Source of the DNA: Parabacteroides timonensis
Lineage (GTDB): Bacteria; Bacteroidota; Bacteroidia; Bacteroidales; Tannerellaceae
Direction: 5' to 3'
DNA: 64,000 bases
NCBI RefSeq assembly: GCF_900128505.1
Contig: NZ_LT669941.1
Span: forward strand, 2,404,433-2,468,432
The position numbers and the translations under genes are program-made. This document shows positions 19,042 through 27,731 of the stretch, piece by piece; the stretch's first letter is position 1, and every line of letters begins with the position of its first letter. Below the pieces are notes generated by a model, which was given only the letters and a program-made list of their open reading frames with translations, had not been told where the DNA came from and did no database searches.

Positions 19042-19451
19042 ATGAAAGAGAAAGAAAATACGGACCTGATCCTGCTGAATATCGGATACGCTGTTCACCG
19101 TGCCGACTGGAATTACAAAAATGTAAACAGTCCGTTCGCACGTATCTACCTGGTCAAGGAAGGTGTAGCCAAGCTGCATCTGCAGGATCGCGACCATATC
19201 CAGCTTCTCACTCCCGAGCATCTTTATCTGATACCGCCTTTCACGTTGCACAGTTATAAGAGATGCAGACAACCCCTGTGCAGTACATCAACCAGAAGAA
19301 AATAGAAAGGGCCCAATTATTGATCATTACCGATCATCACTCGATCAAGGATATCGCCTATACGCTTTCGTTCGAAAACGTTTCTTATTTCAACCGGTTG
19401 TTCAAAAGATATACAGGAATGACACCGGTTTTATATAAAAAGAAATTATAA
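19042..19451 (+). pseudogene. AraC-family regulator, internally deleted and frameshifted
   Basis: The first part (19042 to about 19260) encodes the start of an AraC cupin sensor domain (FARIYLVKEGVAKLHL, LYLIPPFTLHSYK). From 19263 a different frame encodes only the last part of the DNA-binding domain (TPVQYINQKKIERAQLL, then the second helix-turn-helix ...FENVSYFNRLFKRYTGMTP). A typical member has about 280-300 residues; about 135 remain. The rest of the sensor, the linker and most of the first helix-turn-helix are missing, and the joint at about 19256-19262 changes frame. It is 22 bases after the beta-helix gene, so it may once have controlled it. Confidence 0.85.
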
Positions 19452-19457
19452 ACACAA

Positions 19458-19853
19458 CTATTCATCATCATACAAATGAAAGATACGCCCCATCTGTTGC
19501 CACTTTTCGGCAGAACTGGCATTCGGATCTGCCTGCTGGAATACGGACATATATTCTTCCCATTCCGCTTGTCGCGGTAAACCGGCGAGACGGTCGAATG
19601 CCGTATCCCAATCAAAATCGAGCGGAGTTTCCACGATCATAAATAACCTGTTTCCACATAAATAGATCTCCATTTCAAGGATACCGACACTTTTTATCCC
19701 TGCCCCGATCTCCGGCCAATAACATTCCCGCCCATGTCTTTTCTCATATTCTTCGATTAACTCCGGATCGTCTTTCAAATCCAGCATCTGGCAATAGCGC
19801 TTAGTTGGGAAATCATAGTGTCTGCTTTTATAACCGCTCTTCTTATTTTCCAT
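19458..19853 (-). CDS. L-rhamnose mutarotase family protein (DUF718)
   Basis: 131 residues from ATG 19853; an upstream ATG at 19886 would add 11. The sequence fits the RhaM-type ferredoxin-like fold: YCQMLDLKDDPELIEEYEKRH near the start, then WPEIGAGIKSVGILEMEIYL, LFMIVET and a C-terminal WEEYMS region. Known members convert alpha- and beta-L-rhamnose; Bacteroidales paralogues often sit in fucose- or rhamnose-related loci. No isomerase or kinase is adjacent, so the sugar is uncertain. It converges on the AraC remnant. Confidence 0.8.
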   Translation of the reverse strand: MENKKSGYKSRHYDFPTKRYCQMLDLKDDPELIEEYEKRHGRECYWPEIGAGIKSVGILEMEIYLCGNRLFMIVETPLDFDWDTAFDRLAGLPRQAEWEEYMSVFQQADPNASSAEKWQQMGRIFHLYDDE

Positions 19854-20028
19854 AAATAGTATCAATTTACACCGATCATTCAACAAGAATAATCCGTATG
19901 CAAATAAAACAATAATTATACCGTCTGAGTAATATTATTTCTGCAAGGGATAAAACGATATCGACGCCCGGGATAGTAAATACGGATCAAAATAACTACC
20001 TTTACCCGCCTATAAAAAAAGAAAAAAC

Positions 20029-20676
20029 ATGAAGATAACTGCTCCCCGGGTAACAGCTCTTTTAAAAGAGGACGCCCCATTGGACGAGACACTCCTAAAT
20101 GACGGAGAAGACGTGACGGAATATTCTTTCAAAAACCAACGGGTATTTGAGATCAAGACAAAAAATATAAATATGCAGTCCTGTCTGTTCACGAACTGTA
20201 TGTTGATCGGTTGTGGCATAAAAAAATCGCAGTTCAGCGATATAATCTTCCGGAACTGCGATCTTTCGAATGTCAATTTCTCCGAATCCGGCTTCCATCG
20301 TGTCGAGTTTATCGATTGTAAACTGATCGGCGTGAACTTCTCGGAATCGTCATTAAATCATATTACTTTCAGTAACTGCAAAGCTGAATATATCAACCTG
20401 ACCATGAGCAAACTGAAATATGTGGGCTTCAACCAATGTGACCTGAAAAGTGGTTCGTTGGAAAGTTGCCAGTTTGCCTATACGGTATTCGATGCGTGTA
20501 ACCTGAAAGAAGCGGAATTTTACCGTACTTCCTTGAAAGGTACAGATTTAAGCAACTGCGACATATCCGGCATACGGATAAGTCCCATTACAGGTTGTGA
20601 GTTACGTGGAGCTGCAGTAACTTCCCTGCAAGCACTTGAACTAGCCCATTTACTGGGTGTTACAATCAAAGGATAA
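20029..20676 (+). CDS. Pentapeptide-repeat protein, Qnr/McbG-like
   Basis: 215 residues of A/C-x-L/F-x-x repeats through most of the length (for example FTNCMLIGCGIKKSQF, FRNCDLSNVNF, FDACNLKEAEF, GTDLSNCDI), which should form a right-handed quadrilateral beta-helix. Length and the end segment LQALELAHLLGVTIKG resemble Qnr proteins (about 215-218 residues, ending in an A-x-x-L-x-x-x-LGI-x-I-x-G tail), which mimic DNA and protect gyrase. The N-terminal ~45 residues are not repeat-like. Cytoplasmic, no signal peptide. Quinolone protection is only an inference. Confidence 0.8.
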   Translation: MKITAPRVTALLKEDAPLDETLLNDGEDVTEYSFKNQRVFEIKTKNINMQSCLFTNCMLIGCGIKKSQFSDIIFRNCDLSNVNFSESGFHRVEFIDCKLIGVNFSESSLNHITFSNCKAEYINLTMSKLKYVGFNQCDLKSGSLESCQFAYTVFDACNLKEAEFYRTSLKGTDLSNCDISGIRISPITGCELRGAAVTSLQALELAHLLGVTIKG

Positions 20677-20694
20677 TCATCATTTTCAAACTGG

Positions 20695-20961
20695 TTATCT
20701 TGCATATTCCTGATGTCTTTTTAACCATGCAACAGCGTACGAGCAGATTGCCCGTGGCTTTAATTGATTCTCTAATGCGTAGTCGAAAGCCGCTTTCACT
20801 AGGGAAGCGGCAATACCTTGCCCCTCCAGAGGTTCCGGAACTATTGTGTGAATAATATCCAGATTATTGCCGACAAGCCTGTATTGTACAAAGGCCGTTA
20901 AATCATTTATTTTCACCTCGAAGCGATATTTCTCCGGGTGATGAACTATATCATATTCCAT
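20695..20961 (-). CDS. Small GNAT-type N-acetyltransferase (YjdJ-like)
   Basis: 88-residue protein with the compact GNAT core of the COG2388/PF14542 group: DLTAFVQYRLVGNNLDIIHTIV, then the acetyl-CoA loop EGQGIAASLVKAAFDYA and the end block CSYAVAWLKRHQEY. Members are single-domain cytoplasmic proteins whose substrates are mostly unknown. It converges with the pentapeptide-repeat gene (18-base gap). Confidence 0.85.
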   Translation of the reverse strand: MEYDIVHHPEKYRFEVKINDLTAFVQYRLVGNNLDIIHTIVPEPLEGQGIAASLVKAAFDYALENQLKPRAICSYAVAWLKRHQEYAR

Positions 20962-21012
20962 GTATTCGTTTATTATTTATCTACAAAACAACGCTCTTTA
21001 GTATAAAACACT

Positions 21013-24000
21013 TTACCTCCGGATAAGTTCATCCGTTATTTCGTTTTTATCATCTTTCTTTTCCGCCTGCGCTTTAGTTCTTTTGGGATGAAAGAAATTC
21101 TTTATTTTAGTTAAAAAACCATTGACTTCTTTGGCGACATCCTGTGTCTTTTTAGAAACGCCCACCGACTCGATCAGGGGCGGACGCAATATTTGCCATA
21201 AATAATTAAATGTAGAATGATAAGGGTCGCGTTCAATAGTCAGGTGAGACTGCCTGGGTTTATGACCGCCCTTTTCCGGATGATCCGGGTTATCATGTTT
21301 CAACACCAGGTTTGCCAGGCGTGATAAAAACTTGTTATCGATCACCTCTCCATGCTTTTCTTTGAAAAGTTCTGCTTTCAGGTCTCGGTAAAGGAACAGC
21401 ATATCGACGTTAGCTCCTTTGCTGGAGGCTTCCGTACTAAATGTAAAATCATCCAGTTTACCGCTTTCGATCTTGGCAAATGCCAGCGGGGTTATCAATT
21501 CATTCAAGGCTGTCAGGTCGAAATCTTTCATATGGGCATTCAGGATAAAACGATCGTTCAATGAATCGACAGGCAACAACCAGGTAGCTGTAAAATAGCC
21601 TGTTCCCATCAGCTTTCCATTTGCGTCGAGGCAGATATACTGATCCGGACGGGTTACGATATTGGTAAATCCGGAAAACTTGCCGTTCATCTCTGTAAAG
21701 AATAATTTTCCCGGTTTTATCCCTTTCCGGGCCAGCTCTTCATAAACAACAGAAAAGTTATTGACATCCAGGCTATCGACAGCTAGTTTAACCGGAGCTT
21801 TCTGCAGACCGGAGTAAATCATCGGAACAATATGACGGGGGACGATTATTTGTTGGTTCTTAAAATTCTGAAGGACGGCATCATCCACCTGTACTTTTCT
21901 TACTTTTATCACTTTCTGTGTAATCCAGGCCGGCAAGTCGATCCCCGCAAGATTCAAACGTCCCACTTTGACATCAAACCAGTCCTTATGTTCGGGTTGG
22001 AGATAGGCAAATTCCATCTTGGGATATTTGGAAAGCAGGTGGATATTTGCCAGGTCGAGCTGCGTATTATTCAGACTCACTTCGCCGATACTCAAGGTAT
22101 AAAAGCCATTATCCAATGGGAAGGACAGGTCTTTCGTATTGAACCGGATTGTTTTCAGCTTAAACAGACGGTCTGCTGCATTGACATGTAATCCTTCCAA
22201 TAGCAGGCTGGCCGTATCATTATTCAATACGGCATTCGATATATCCAATTTCCCCAGCGAAAGGTCAGGCGTAAAACGTCCGAGCATTTCATACACATCC
22301 TCCAACTCGCCTGCGGCAGGTTTCTTTTTCTCCTTATCCGGAGCATTTCCCGACTGATAAGAAAAAACAGGATCAGCCAATAAAATATCACCGACAGCAA
22401 AATGCAGGCTGTCCCATGTAATTTTACTGATACCTATATCTTTCAGTCCGGCTTTAAAGAAAGCCCCATCCTTATTGACTACCTCCAGATACGGTGACTT
22501 CAGATGAACGGCTCCTGTTTCCAGGCTTTGAGCAAGTTTATCCGGTAAGCGGTTCATTCCGGAAACCGAAACTAAAGGGGCCTCAAACCTTATATGCGAC
22601 TTCGAAGCCTTTTCCCACAACGAATCCTGCGGGATCAACTTTACATCCTGTAAACGAAGCTGGCCTTTCTGAGTGGAGAAATCGCCTTTACTCACATACA
22701 ACCGGTATTCTTTTCCCGGCAGGTAATTATCAAAGTCCTTTAGACTGAATCCAAAATTATCGCACTGGAAAAACAATCCGTTGCTCCGGTTCGTACTGTC
22801 GTCTATCAGGAAATTGGTTGCATAGAAATTGAAATCTTTCAGTTTATAAACGACAGGATCAGGAACGCTCCTATCGTTCAACGTGACAAAAACATGATTC
22901 AGACGAATCTGTTTAATAGATAAATATTGGAGTAACGGATTCAATATACCTTCAATATCCGCCCGGGTATCGACCGGCATTTTCTGTTCTTTATTTTCCT
23001 TATTATAAGAGGGTACCTTATTGTACCGGAGATTCGGACGGTCTATCTTAAACAGACCGGCACTGATCCCTTTATCATACAGTAAACCTTTTATAGCGAT
23101 CGTATCGATACTGCCCGACATATAATCGTTGCGCGATCTAACGGAGATAGGTTTCAACCGGATATTCTCAATACTGAAATCGCCGGTCTCCGTGTTCAGT
23201 GCCATACGTTCCACATCCAGGCGATGGTTACGGGCCGTCATCATCCCGCTGATCCCTGTTGCTTCAAAAGCAAAACTGCGCGAATACCATAAACCATGCT
23301 TCACTTCGGAAACCGAATCTACCAGGAATTCATTCGCCTGAAAATTAAAATTATCCAATTTATAGACCTCGACAGAATCTTTCACAGTCTGCGAATAGGC
23401 CACTTTGGCATCCCGTATACCGATGGACTGAATAGCAACACTATGTAATACCGGTGATATAATATCATAAAGAGACAAGGCCTGTACCAATGAATCGGTA
23501 TTCATGGGAGCAGGTGTATCGACCGTTTTGTCTTTAGGTGCCGTATTAGCCGCCAGGTTAAACACCTGGATATCCGACGATGAGATATCAAAAGAACGGG
23601 CTGTCAGATAATTCAGAGCCTCTTCCCGTGTAAACTGTATGCCGTTTACTTCAATCGTCCGGACCAATGCATCCACATAGCTATCCGGTTTCTGGTTTTT
23701 CTCTACCCACAACTTCTCCTGTGGGATCAGGTTGATTTTTTCTATATAAATGATCGAATCCAGCGTACTCAGCTTGATACTGTCTGTTTTCAACACGAAA
23801 TCGTTATTGACAAGCAGTGTCTGAGGTTGGTTGGTTACAAACTCAAAATTATCGCAATAGAGCAATTTGCCGCTTCGGGAAGAATTTTCATCCAGCCTGA
23901 AATCGTATGCACGGAAACTGACATCGGTCAATGCATACAGGATCGGTGTCACCGGATTCTCAACCGTATAAGAGACACTCGCATCTTCCAGGTTCAGCGT

Positions 24001-24507
24001 CTGCACACTCAACACATTTATATACGGTGAAATGACTTCGTACAATGATTTGGAACTGACATTCCGGGCTTTCTTCTCCGTGCGTCCGGAGTTATACGAA
24101 TCGAATATTTCTATCTCCGGATCCTTAATCTCAAAGGAGTTAAAGTGTAATTTCTTATAACTCCAACGCCATGTCAGGTTCACCCCTTTAAAATCGATCA
24201 CGCCAACCTCCGCCTTCACATAAGTCTGCGGAAGACTGTCGATAGCCGCCCATTGCCGGAATACTGTAGTATCGGGCATAAGCCTGACGCCTTTTATCTT
24301 CAGTTCCCCTTTTATGAAACCGATAGACAGATCATCAAACGAAAGATTATAAAAGCCATCCGTAGCCTCTGCCGTCCGGCGGCTCAGTTCCTTCTTCAGA
24401 TACCGTTCAAGCCGCTGGTTCAGATACAGGTTCAGGACAGTAAGCAACACAACCAGCAATCCGATTGCCGGGAAAATATATTTTGCTATTTTCTTTTTCC
24501 GCCCCAT
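21013..24507 (-). CDS. AsmA-like large envelope protein with internal repeats
   Basis: 1,164 residues. One N-terminal membrane segment (about residues 10-28, IFPAIGLLVVLLTVLNLYL) after a KKK-rich start, then a long periplasmic beta-rich region. The opening (NLSFDDLSIGFIKGELKIKGVRL) and the C-terminal FTFSTEASSKGANVDMLF segment fit AsmA/DUF748-like proteins, a group linked to outer-membrane lipid transport and envelope integrity. The middle has three or four related units (about residues 155-265, 345-470, 535-650, 740-840), each with a YKL-D-F-F-A-F-D-type block. The C-terminus is highly charged and Lys-rich. Exact function unknown. Confidence 0.75.
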   Translation of the reverse strand: MGRKKKIAKYIFPAIGLLVVLLTVLNLYLNQRLERYLKKELSRRTAEATDGFYNLSFDDLSIGFIKGELKIKGVRLMPDTTVFRQWAAIDSLPQTYVKAEVGVIDFKGVNLTWRWSYKKLHFNSFEIKDPEIEIFDSYNSGRTEKKARNVSSKSLYEVISPYINVLSVQTLNLEDASVSYTVENPVTPILYALTDVSFRAYDFRLDENSSRSGKLLYCDNFEFVTNQPQTLLVNNDFVLKTDSIKLSTLDSIIYIEKINLIPQEKLWVEKNQKPDSYVDALVRTIEVNGIQFTREEALNYLTARSFDISSSDIQVFNLAANTAPKDKTVDTPAPMNTDSLVQALSLYDIISPVLHSVAIQSIGIRDAKVAYSQTVKDSVEVYKLDNFNFQANEFLVDSVSEVKHGLWYSRSFAFEATGISGMMTARNHRLDVERMALNTETGDFSIENIRLKPISVRSRNDYMSGSIDTIAIKGLLYDKGISAGLFKIDRPNLRYNKVPSYNKENKEQKMPVDTRADIEGILNPLLQYLSIKQIRLNHVFVTLNDRSVPDPVVYKLKDFNFYATNFLIDDSTNRSNGLFFQCDNFGFSLKDFDNYLPGKEYRLYVSKGDFSTQKGQLRLQDVKLIPQDSLWEKASKSHIRFEAPLVSVSGMNRLPDKLAQSLETGAVHLKSPYLEVVNKDGAFFKAGLKDIGISKITWDSLHFAVGDILLADPVFSYQSGNAPDKEKKKPAAGELEDVYEMLGRFTPDLSLGKLDISNAVLNNDTASLLLEGLHVNAADRLFKLKTIRFNTKDLSFPLDNGFYTLSIGEVSLNNTQLDLANIHLLSKYPKMEFAYLQPEHKDWFDVKVGRLNLAGIDLPAWITQKVIKVRKVQVDDAVLQNFKNQQIIVPRHIVPMIYSGLQKAPVKLAVDSLDVNNFSVVYEELARKGIKPGKLFFTEMNGKFSGFTNIVTRPDQYICLDANGKLMGTGYFTATWLLPVDSLNDRFILNAHMKDFDLTALNELITPLAFAKIESGKLDDFTFSTEASSKGANVDMLFLYRDLKAELFKEKHGEVIDNKFLSRLANLVLKHDNPDHPEKGGHKPRQSHLTIERDPYHSTFNYLWQILRPPLIESVGVSKKTQDVAKEVNGFLTKIKNFFHPKRTKAQAEKKDDKNEITDELIRR

Positions 24508-24647
24508 ATCTTATTATAAACGTTATCCGGTAAAGCAAAGACTCTATAAATTAAAACAAGATAACTGTTATTATGTTTAGGGTTCTAAGGCAGCTGAATG
24601 TTTTAAATGGCAAAACACTGCCAAGGGAATGAAAGACCCGGTCTTAT

Positions 24648-25274
24648 TTATAGAGAGATACTATATACCAGTACAAAGGCGGGATATACTTCATAGTTCA
24701 AAGTATAGGACTTGGCATCCGGCGTCCGGGTTTCGTAGGCACGGATTTGTCCGGAGTCTGCATAAGTGAAAGGTTCGATATGCAAATGTTCGATAAAGTC
24801 GACATCCTGCTGCCGGATCATTTTAAATAAGGCTTCTTTAGCACACCAATAGATAAGTAAATGATTGACTTCATTAATAGAAGAGACGGAGGCATCCTCT
24901 TCGGGAGACATAAAGCGGCTGCGTATCTTCAATATCCGCTGAGAATAATATTCGATATCTATACCGGCAGCGGGCTGTTGCTGCAATAGAACGGCGGCAT
25001 AACCATTCGTATGGGAAATACTCAGATGATAAGCAGAGTCGGGCAAATAGGGTGCACCGTCTTCATGATAGCGGATGATAAGTTCCGAACCAGCCAGTTC
25101 TTTCAGGAGGACACGGCTAGCTAACCATTCCTGGCGACGTTTCTCTGTTTTTATATGTTGAAGAAAAGGTAAATAATCCGGTTGGAGATCCAACAGGGAG
25201 AGTAATTCATCCGAAGTTTCTTCAATCTTCCAGACACCCAGCAAAGGTGATGTATGTTTCAGGATGACAGGCAT
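24648..25274 (-). CDS. 4'-phosphopantetheinyl transferase superfamily protein
   Basis: Transfers 4'-phosphopantetheine from CoA to a Ser of carrier proteins. From ATG 25274 it has 208 residues, typical of Sfp-type enzymes. Motifs: SISHTNGYAA, the Mg-binding GIDIEYYSQRI and WCAKEALFKM. Its start codon overlaps the stop of gldD as TAATG, so it is probably translated by coupling as the last gene of the mutY-ssb-gldE-gldD cluster. An alternative start four codons earlier exists. Confidence 0.92.
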   Translation of the reverse strand: MPVILKHTSPLLGVWKIEETSDELLSLLDLQPDYLPFLQHIKTEKRRQEWLASRVLLKELAGSELIIRYHEDGAPYLPDSAYHLSISHTNGYAAVLLQQQPAAGIDIEYYSQRILKIRSRFMSPEEDASVSSINEVNHLLIYWCAKEALFKMIRQQDVDFIEHLHIEPFTYADSGQIRAYETRTPDAKSYTLNYEVYPAFVLVYSISL

Positions 25275-25849
25275 TATTTCTTCCAACTAAAAGATTGTAT
25301 CAATTCAATAATATCCTTTCGCAAATAATCTGTCAGGGGAGCCAGAGAGTCAGCGTTCGGCACACAATCGTAATACAAAGCCCCACGAAAGAAGTTTGAA
25401 GAACTGTCTGTCAGCATAAACTGCACAGGAGAAGCAGACTCGCCGTCGAGCAAGAACAAGGAACCGTATACTTTTTCGTCCGGATTGCTGTAAGCCTGCT
25501 CCTTCACGGCATTGGCTTGTTTGGCCTGCCGGGAAACCAACGAACGGGACTCCATCTCGGCCGTCTGTAATGTTTTTTGTGTAACAGGCAGGTAACTGCA
25601 ATACACTTTTACACCTAAAGAAGGATAAGACAGGTTGATCCATCCTTCCGGACTTCCCACCGGGGGGAGTTCTACGGTTACCAACTGGGAGACATTAAAC
25701 CCGTAAGGTAAACTGTCGAGAGGTAAAGACTGATAACGGGCCTGTGGCGGTTCAATCCGAAAATAGCCACGTGGTTTCGGCGTATATTCCGTGCAAGAGA
25801 TACACAACAGAAAAAACAGAAAAAACAGACCCGACAGAATAGACTTCAT
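25274..25849 (-). CDS. gldD: Gliding motility lipoprotein GldD homologue
   Basis: About 191-residue lipoprotein: signal peptide with lipobox LLCISC and conserved opening YTPKPRGYFRIEPP, then WINLSYPSLGVKVYCSY and the FFRGALYYDCVPNADSL end block, all typical of GldD. It is needed for gliding in Flavobacterium but is conserved in non-gliding Bacteroidales, where its role is unclear. The start ATG overlaps the gldE stop (TGATG), so the genes are coupled. Confidence 0.92.
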   Translation of the reverse strand: MKSILSGLFFLFFLLCISCTEYTPKPRGYFRIEPPQARYQSLPLDSLPYGFNVSQLVTVELPPVGSPEGWINLSYPSLGVKVYCSYLPVTQKTLQTAEMESRSLVSRQAKQANAVKEQAYSNPDEKVYGSLFLLDGESASPVQFMLTDSSSNFFRGALYYDCVPNADSLAPLTDYLRKDIIELIQSFSWKK

Positions 25850-27183
25850 CACTCCTCTCCTTTCTCTCCTGTTGGAATACGATTAAATTTCACCTTAAGG
25901 ATCCGACGGTTATCCATTTCGAGAACCTGGAAACGATACTTGCCATAATCGAGAATCTCCCGGCGACGAGGGAAATCTCCTTTTATCTCCAACAGAAGGC
26001 CGGCCAGTGTTTCCACATCTTCCGTCAACTTTCCAAATTCGGACGGGTCGGCATTGATCACACGGAAAAAGTCTGTCAACAGTATCTTGGCTTCGAAGAT
26101 CAGGCTGCCGTCTGCCAGACGGATGAATTGTTTTTCATCTTCATCATATTCATCGGAAATCTCTCCGACTATTTCTTCCAGAATATCTTCCATCGTAACG
26201 ATACCGGAAGTACCGCCGAACTCGTCTACCACAATCGCCATATGTATCTTGTTGGTCCGGAATTCTTCCAGCAGGTCGTCGATCTTCTTCGTCTCGGGAA
26301 CAAAGTAAGCCGGACGGATCAGGCTCTGCCAACGGAATGTATCCGGTTTTTCGATATAGGGTAGCAAGTCTTTGATATAGAGAATACCTTTGATATTATC
26401 CTCCGAGTCTGCATACACCGGGATACGCGAATAACCGGACTTAATAATGAAATCGATCACATTACGAAAGTTGGTCTTTATCTCAATATCTTCCATATCC
26501 AGACGGGGAGTCATAATCTCATCGGCCGTTTTATTATAGAACTTGATGATCTCGGCCAACATTTCTTTCTCTTCAGGAATTTCAGTAGATGTCAGCTCGA
26601 GCGCTTTAGAGAGTTCATCGACAGAAAGGTCGTATTTCTTTTTAACGAGCGCCTTGTTTATAACAGAGGTAGAAGTCACCAACACCTTCGATAGCGGGCG
26701 ACAGATACGTTCGATCATATTCAAAACAGAAGCCGAACGGCGAACAAAGCGAAGAGAGTTCTTCTGTGCGTAGATCTTGGGCATGATCTCGCCAAAAAGT
26801 AAAAGAAGAAAAGTTAGTATGATCGTTTCGAGCACAAAACCTAAAACAGGCACAGCCGAGAAATCGACCAGGGCATTGATACCATAGGTACAAAGCATAA
26901 CGACAGCTACATTCACAAAGTTATTTGCAATCAGAATAGCTGCAAGCAAATATTCGGAACGATCCAGAAGTTTTCTGATAAGTGGATCTGAAGGAGAATT
27001 CTCTTCCCGGATGTCGTTGATGTCACCCGGGGTAAGAGAAAAGAATGCCACTTCTGATGCCGACACGAAGCCGGACACTAACAGCAGTATACAAGCGAGG
27101 CTTAATGCTATAACAGGACCTGCTGTAAGCGCCTGCATAGTAACTTGGTCAAATAAGCCCGATAAATAATAGTCTGAGTCCAA
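25849..27183 (-). CDS. gldE: Gliding-motility-associated protein GldE (CNNM/CorC-type transporter)
   Basis: 444-residue inner-membrane protein. An N-terminal DUF21/CNNM membrane domain (about residues 15-200, several hydrophobic segments) is followed by a CBS pair (ADEIMTPRLDME ... SGYSRIPVYADSEDNIKGILYIKDLL ... MAIVVDEFGGTSGIVTMEDILEEIVGEI) and a CorC/HlyC C-terminal domain. Such proteins are linked to Mg/Co transport; GldE acts with GldD in gliding bacteria. The open frame begins at a TTG (27183); the first ATG is 27138, which would drop 15 residues. Part of the mutY operon. Confidence 0.92.
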   Translation of the reverse strand: MDSDYYLSGLFDQVTMQALTAGPVIALSLACILLLVSGFVSASEVAFFSLTPGDINDIREENSPSDPLIRKLLDRSEYLLAAILIANNFVNVAVVMLCTYGINALVDFSAVPVLGFVLETIILTFLLLLFGEIMPKIYAQKNSLRFVRRSASVLNMIERICRPLSKVLVTSTSVINKALVKKKYDLSVDELSKALELTSTEIPEEKEMLAEIIKFYNKTADEIMTPRLDMEDIEIKTNFRNVIDFIIKSGYSRIPVYADSEDNIKGILYIKDLLPYIEKPDTFRWQSLIRPAYFVPETKKIDDLLEEFRTNKIHMAIVVDEFGGTSGIVTMEDILEEIVGEISDEYDEDEKQFIRLADGSLIFEAKILLTDFFRVINADPSEFGKLTEDVETLAGLLLEIKGDFPRRREILDYGKYRFQVLEMDNRRILKVKFNRIPTGEKGEE

Positions 27184-27208
27184 GGGGAACCGTATTAGTT
27201 AAACAATA

Positions 27209-27688
27209 TCAGAACGGAAGATCATCCGCACTGTTTGAATCCGAAGAAATATCCGGTTGTTGTGAAACCGGTTGTTGATAAGACGTTGCCTGCGGTTGTC
27301 CTCCCTGCTGGAAACCTGTTCCGCTATTAGAAGATGTTCCGTCAGCCGGCTTCGAGCCTGTGTTATAAAATTCGATACGGTCTGCATGAATTTCCGTAAC
27401 ATAACGCTTCACACCACTTTGATCGTCATAACTACGGGTACGGATCTTTCCTTCCACATAGACGCCCGAACCTTTCTTCACCCATTTTTCAACAAAGGCT
27501 ACCTGGTCGCGACGCACCACAATATTGTGCCATTCTGTCCTTTCGGGCACAACCGTACCATTTGCAAGTGTGTAACCTCTTTCCGAAGTTGCCAAAGGGA
27601 AGTTTGCAACAGCCGCACCGCTGTCGAAATAACGAACGTCGGGATCTTTGCCCACGTTACCGATCAAAATGACTTTATTCAATGACAT
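27209..27688 (-). CDS. ssb: Single-stranded DNA-binding protein
   Basis: 159 residues. The OB-fold starts MSLNKVILIGNVGKDPDVRYF and runs to about residue 110. A Gln/Ser-rich linker follows, and the acidic tip DDLPF recruits partner proteins. It protects ssDNA during replication and repair. It lies between mutY and gldE on the same strand, the common Bacteroidetes arrangement. Confidence 0.96.
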   Translation of the reverse strand: MSLNKVILIGNVGKDPDVRYFDSGAAVANFPLATSERGYTLANGTVVPERTEWHNIVVRRDQVAFVEKWVKKGSGVYVEGKIRTRSYDDQSGVKRYVTEIHADRIEFYNTGSKPADGTSSNSGTGFQQGGQPQATSYQQPVSQQPDISSDSNSADDLPF

Positions 27689-27731
27689 AGTAATAATTCT
27701 TTTAATATCTTACAAAGAAACATAAATTCGA

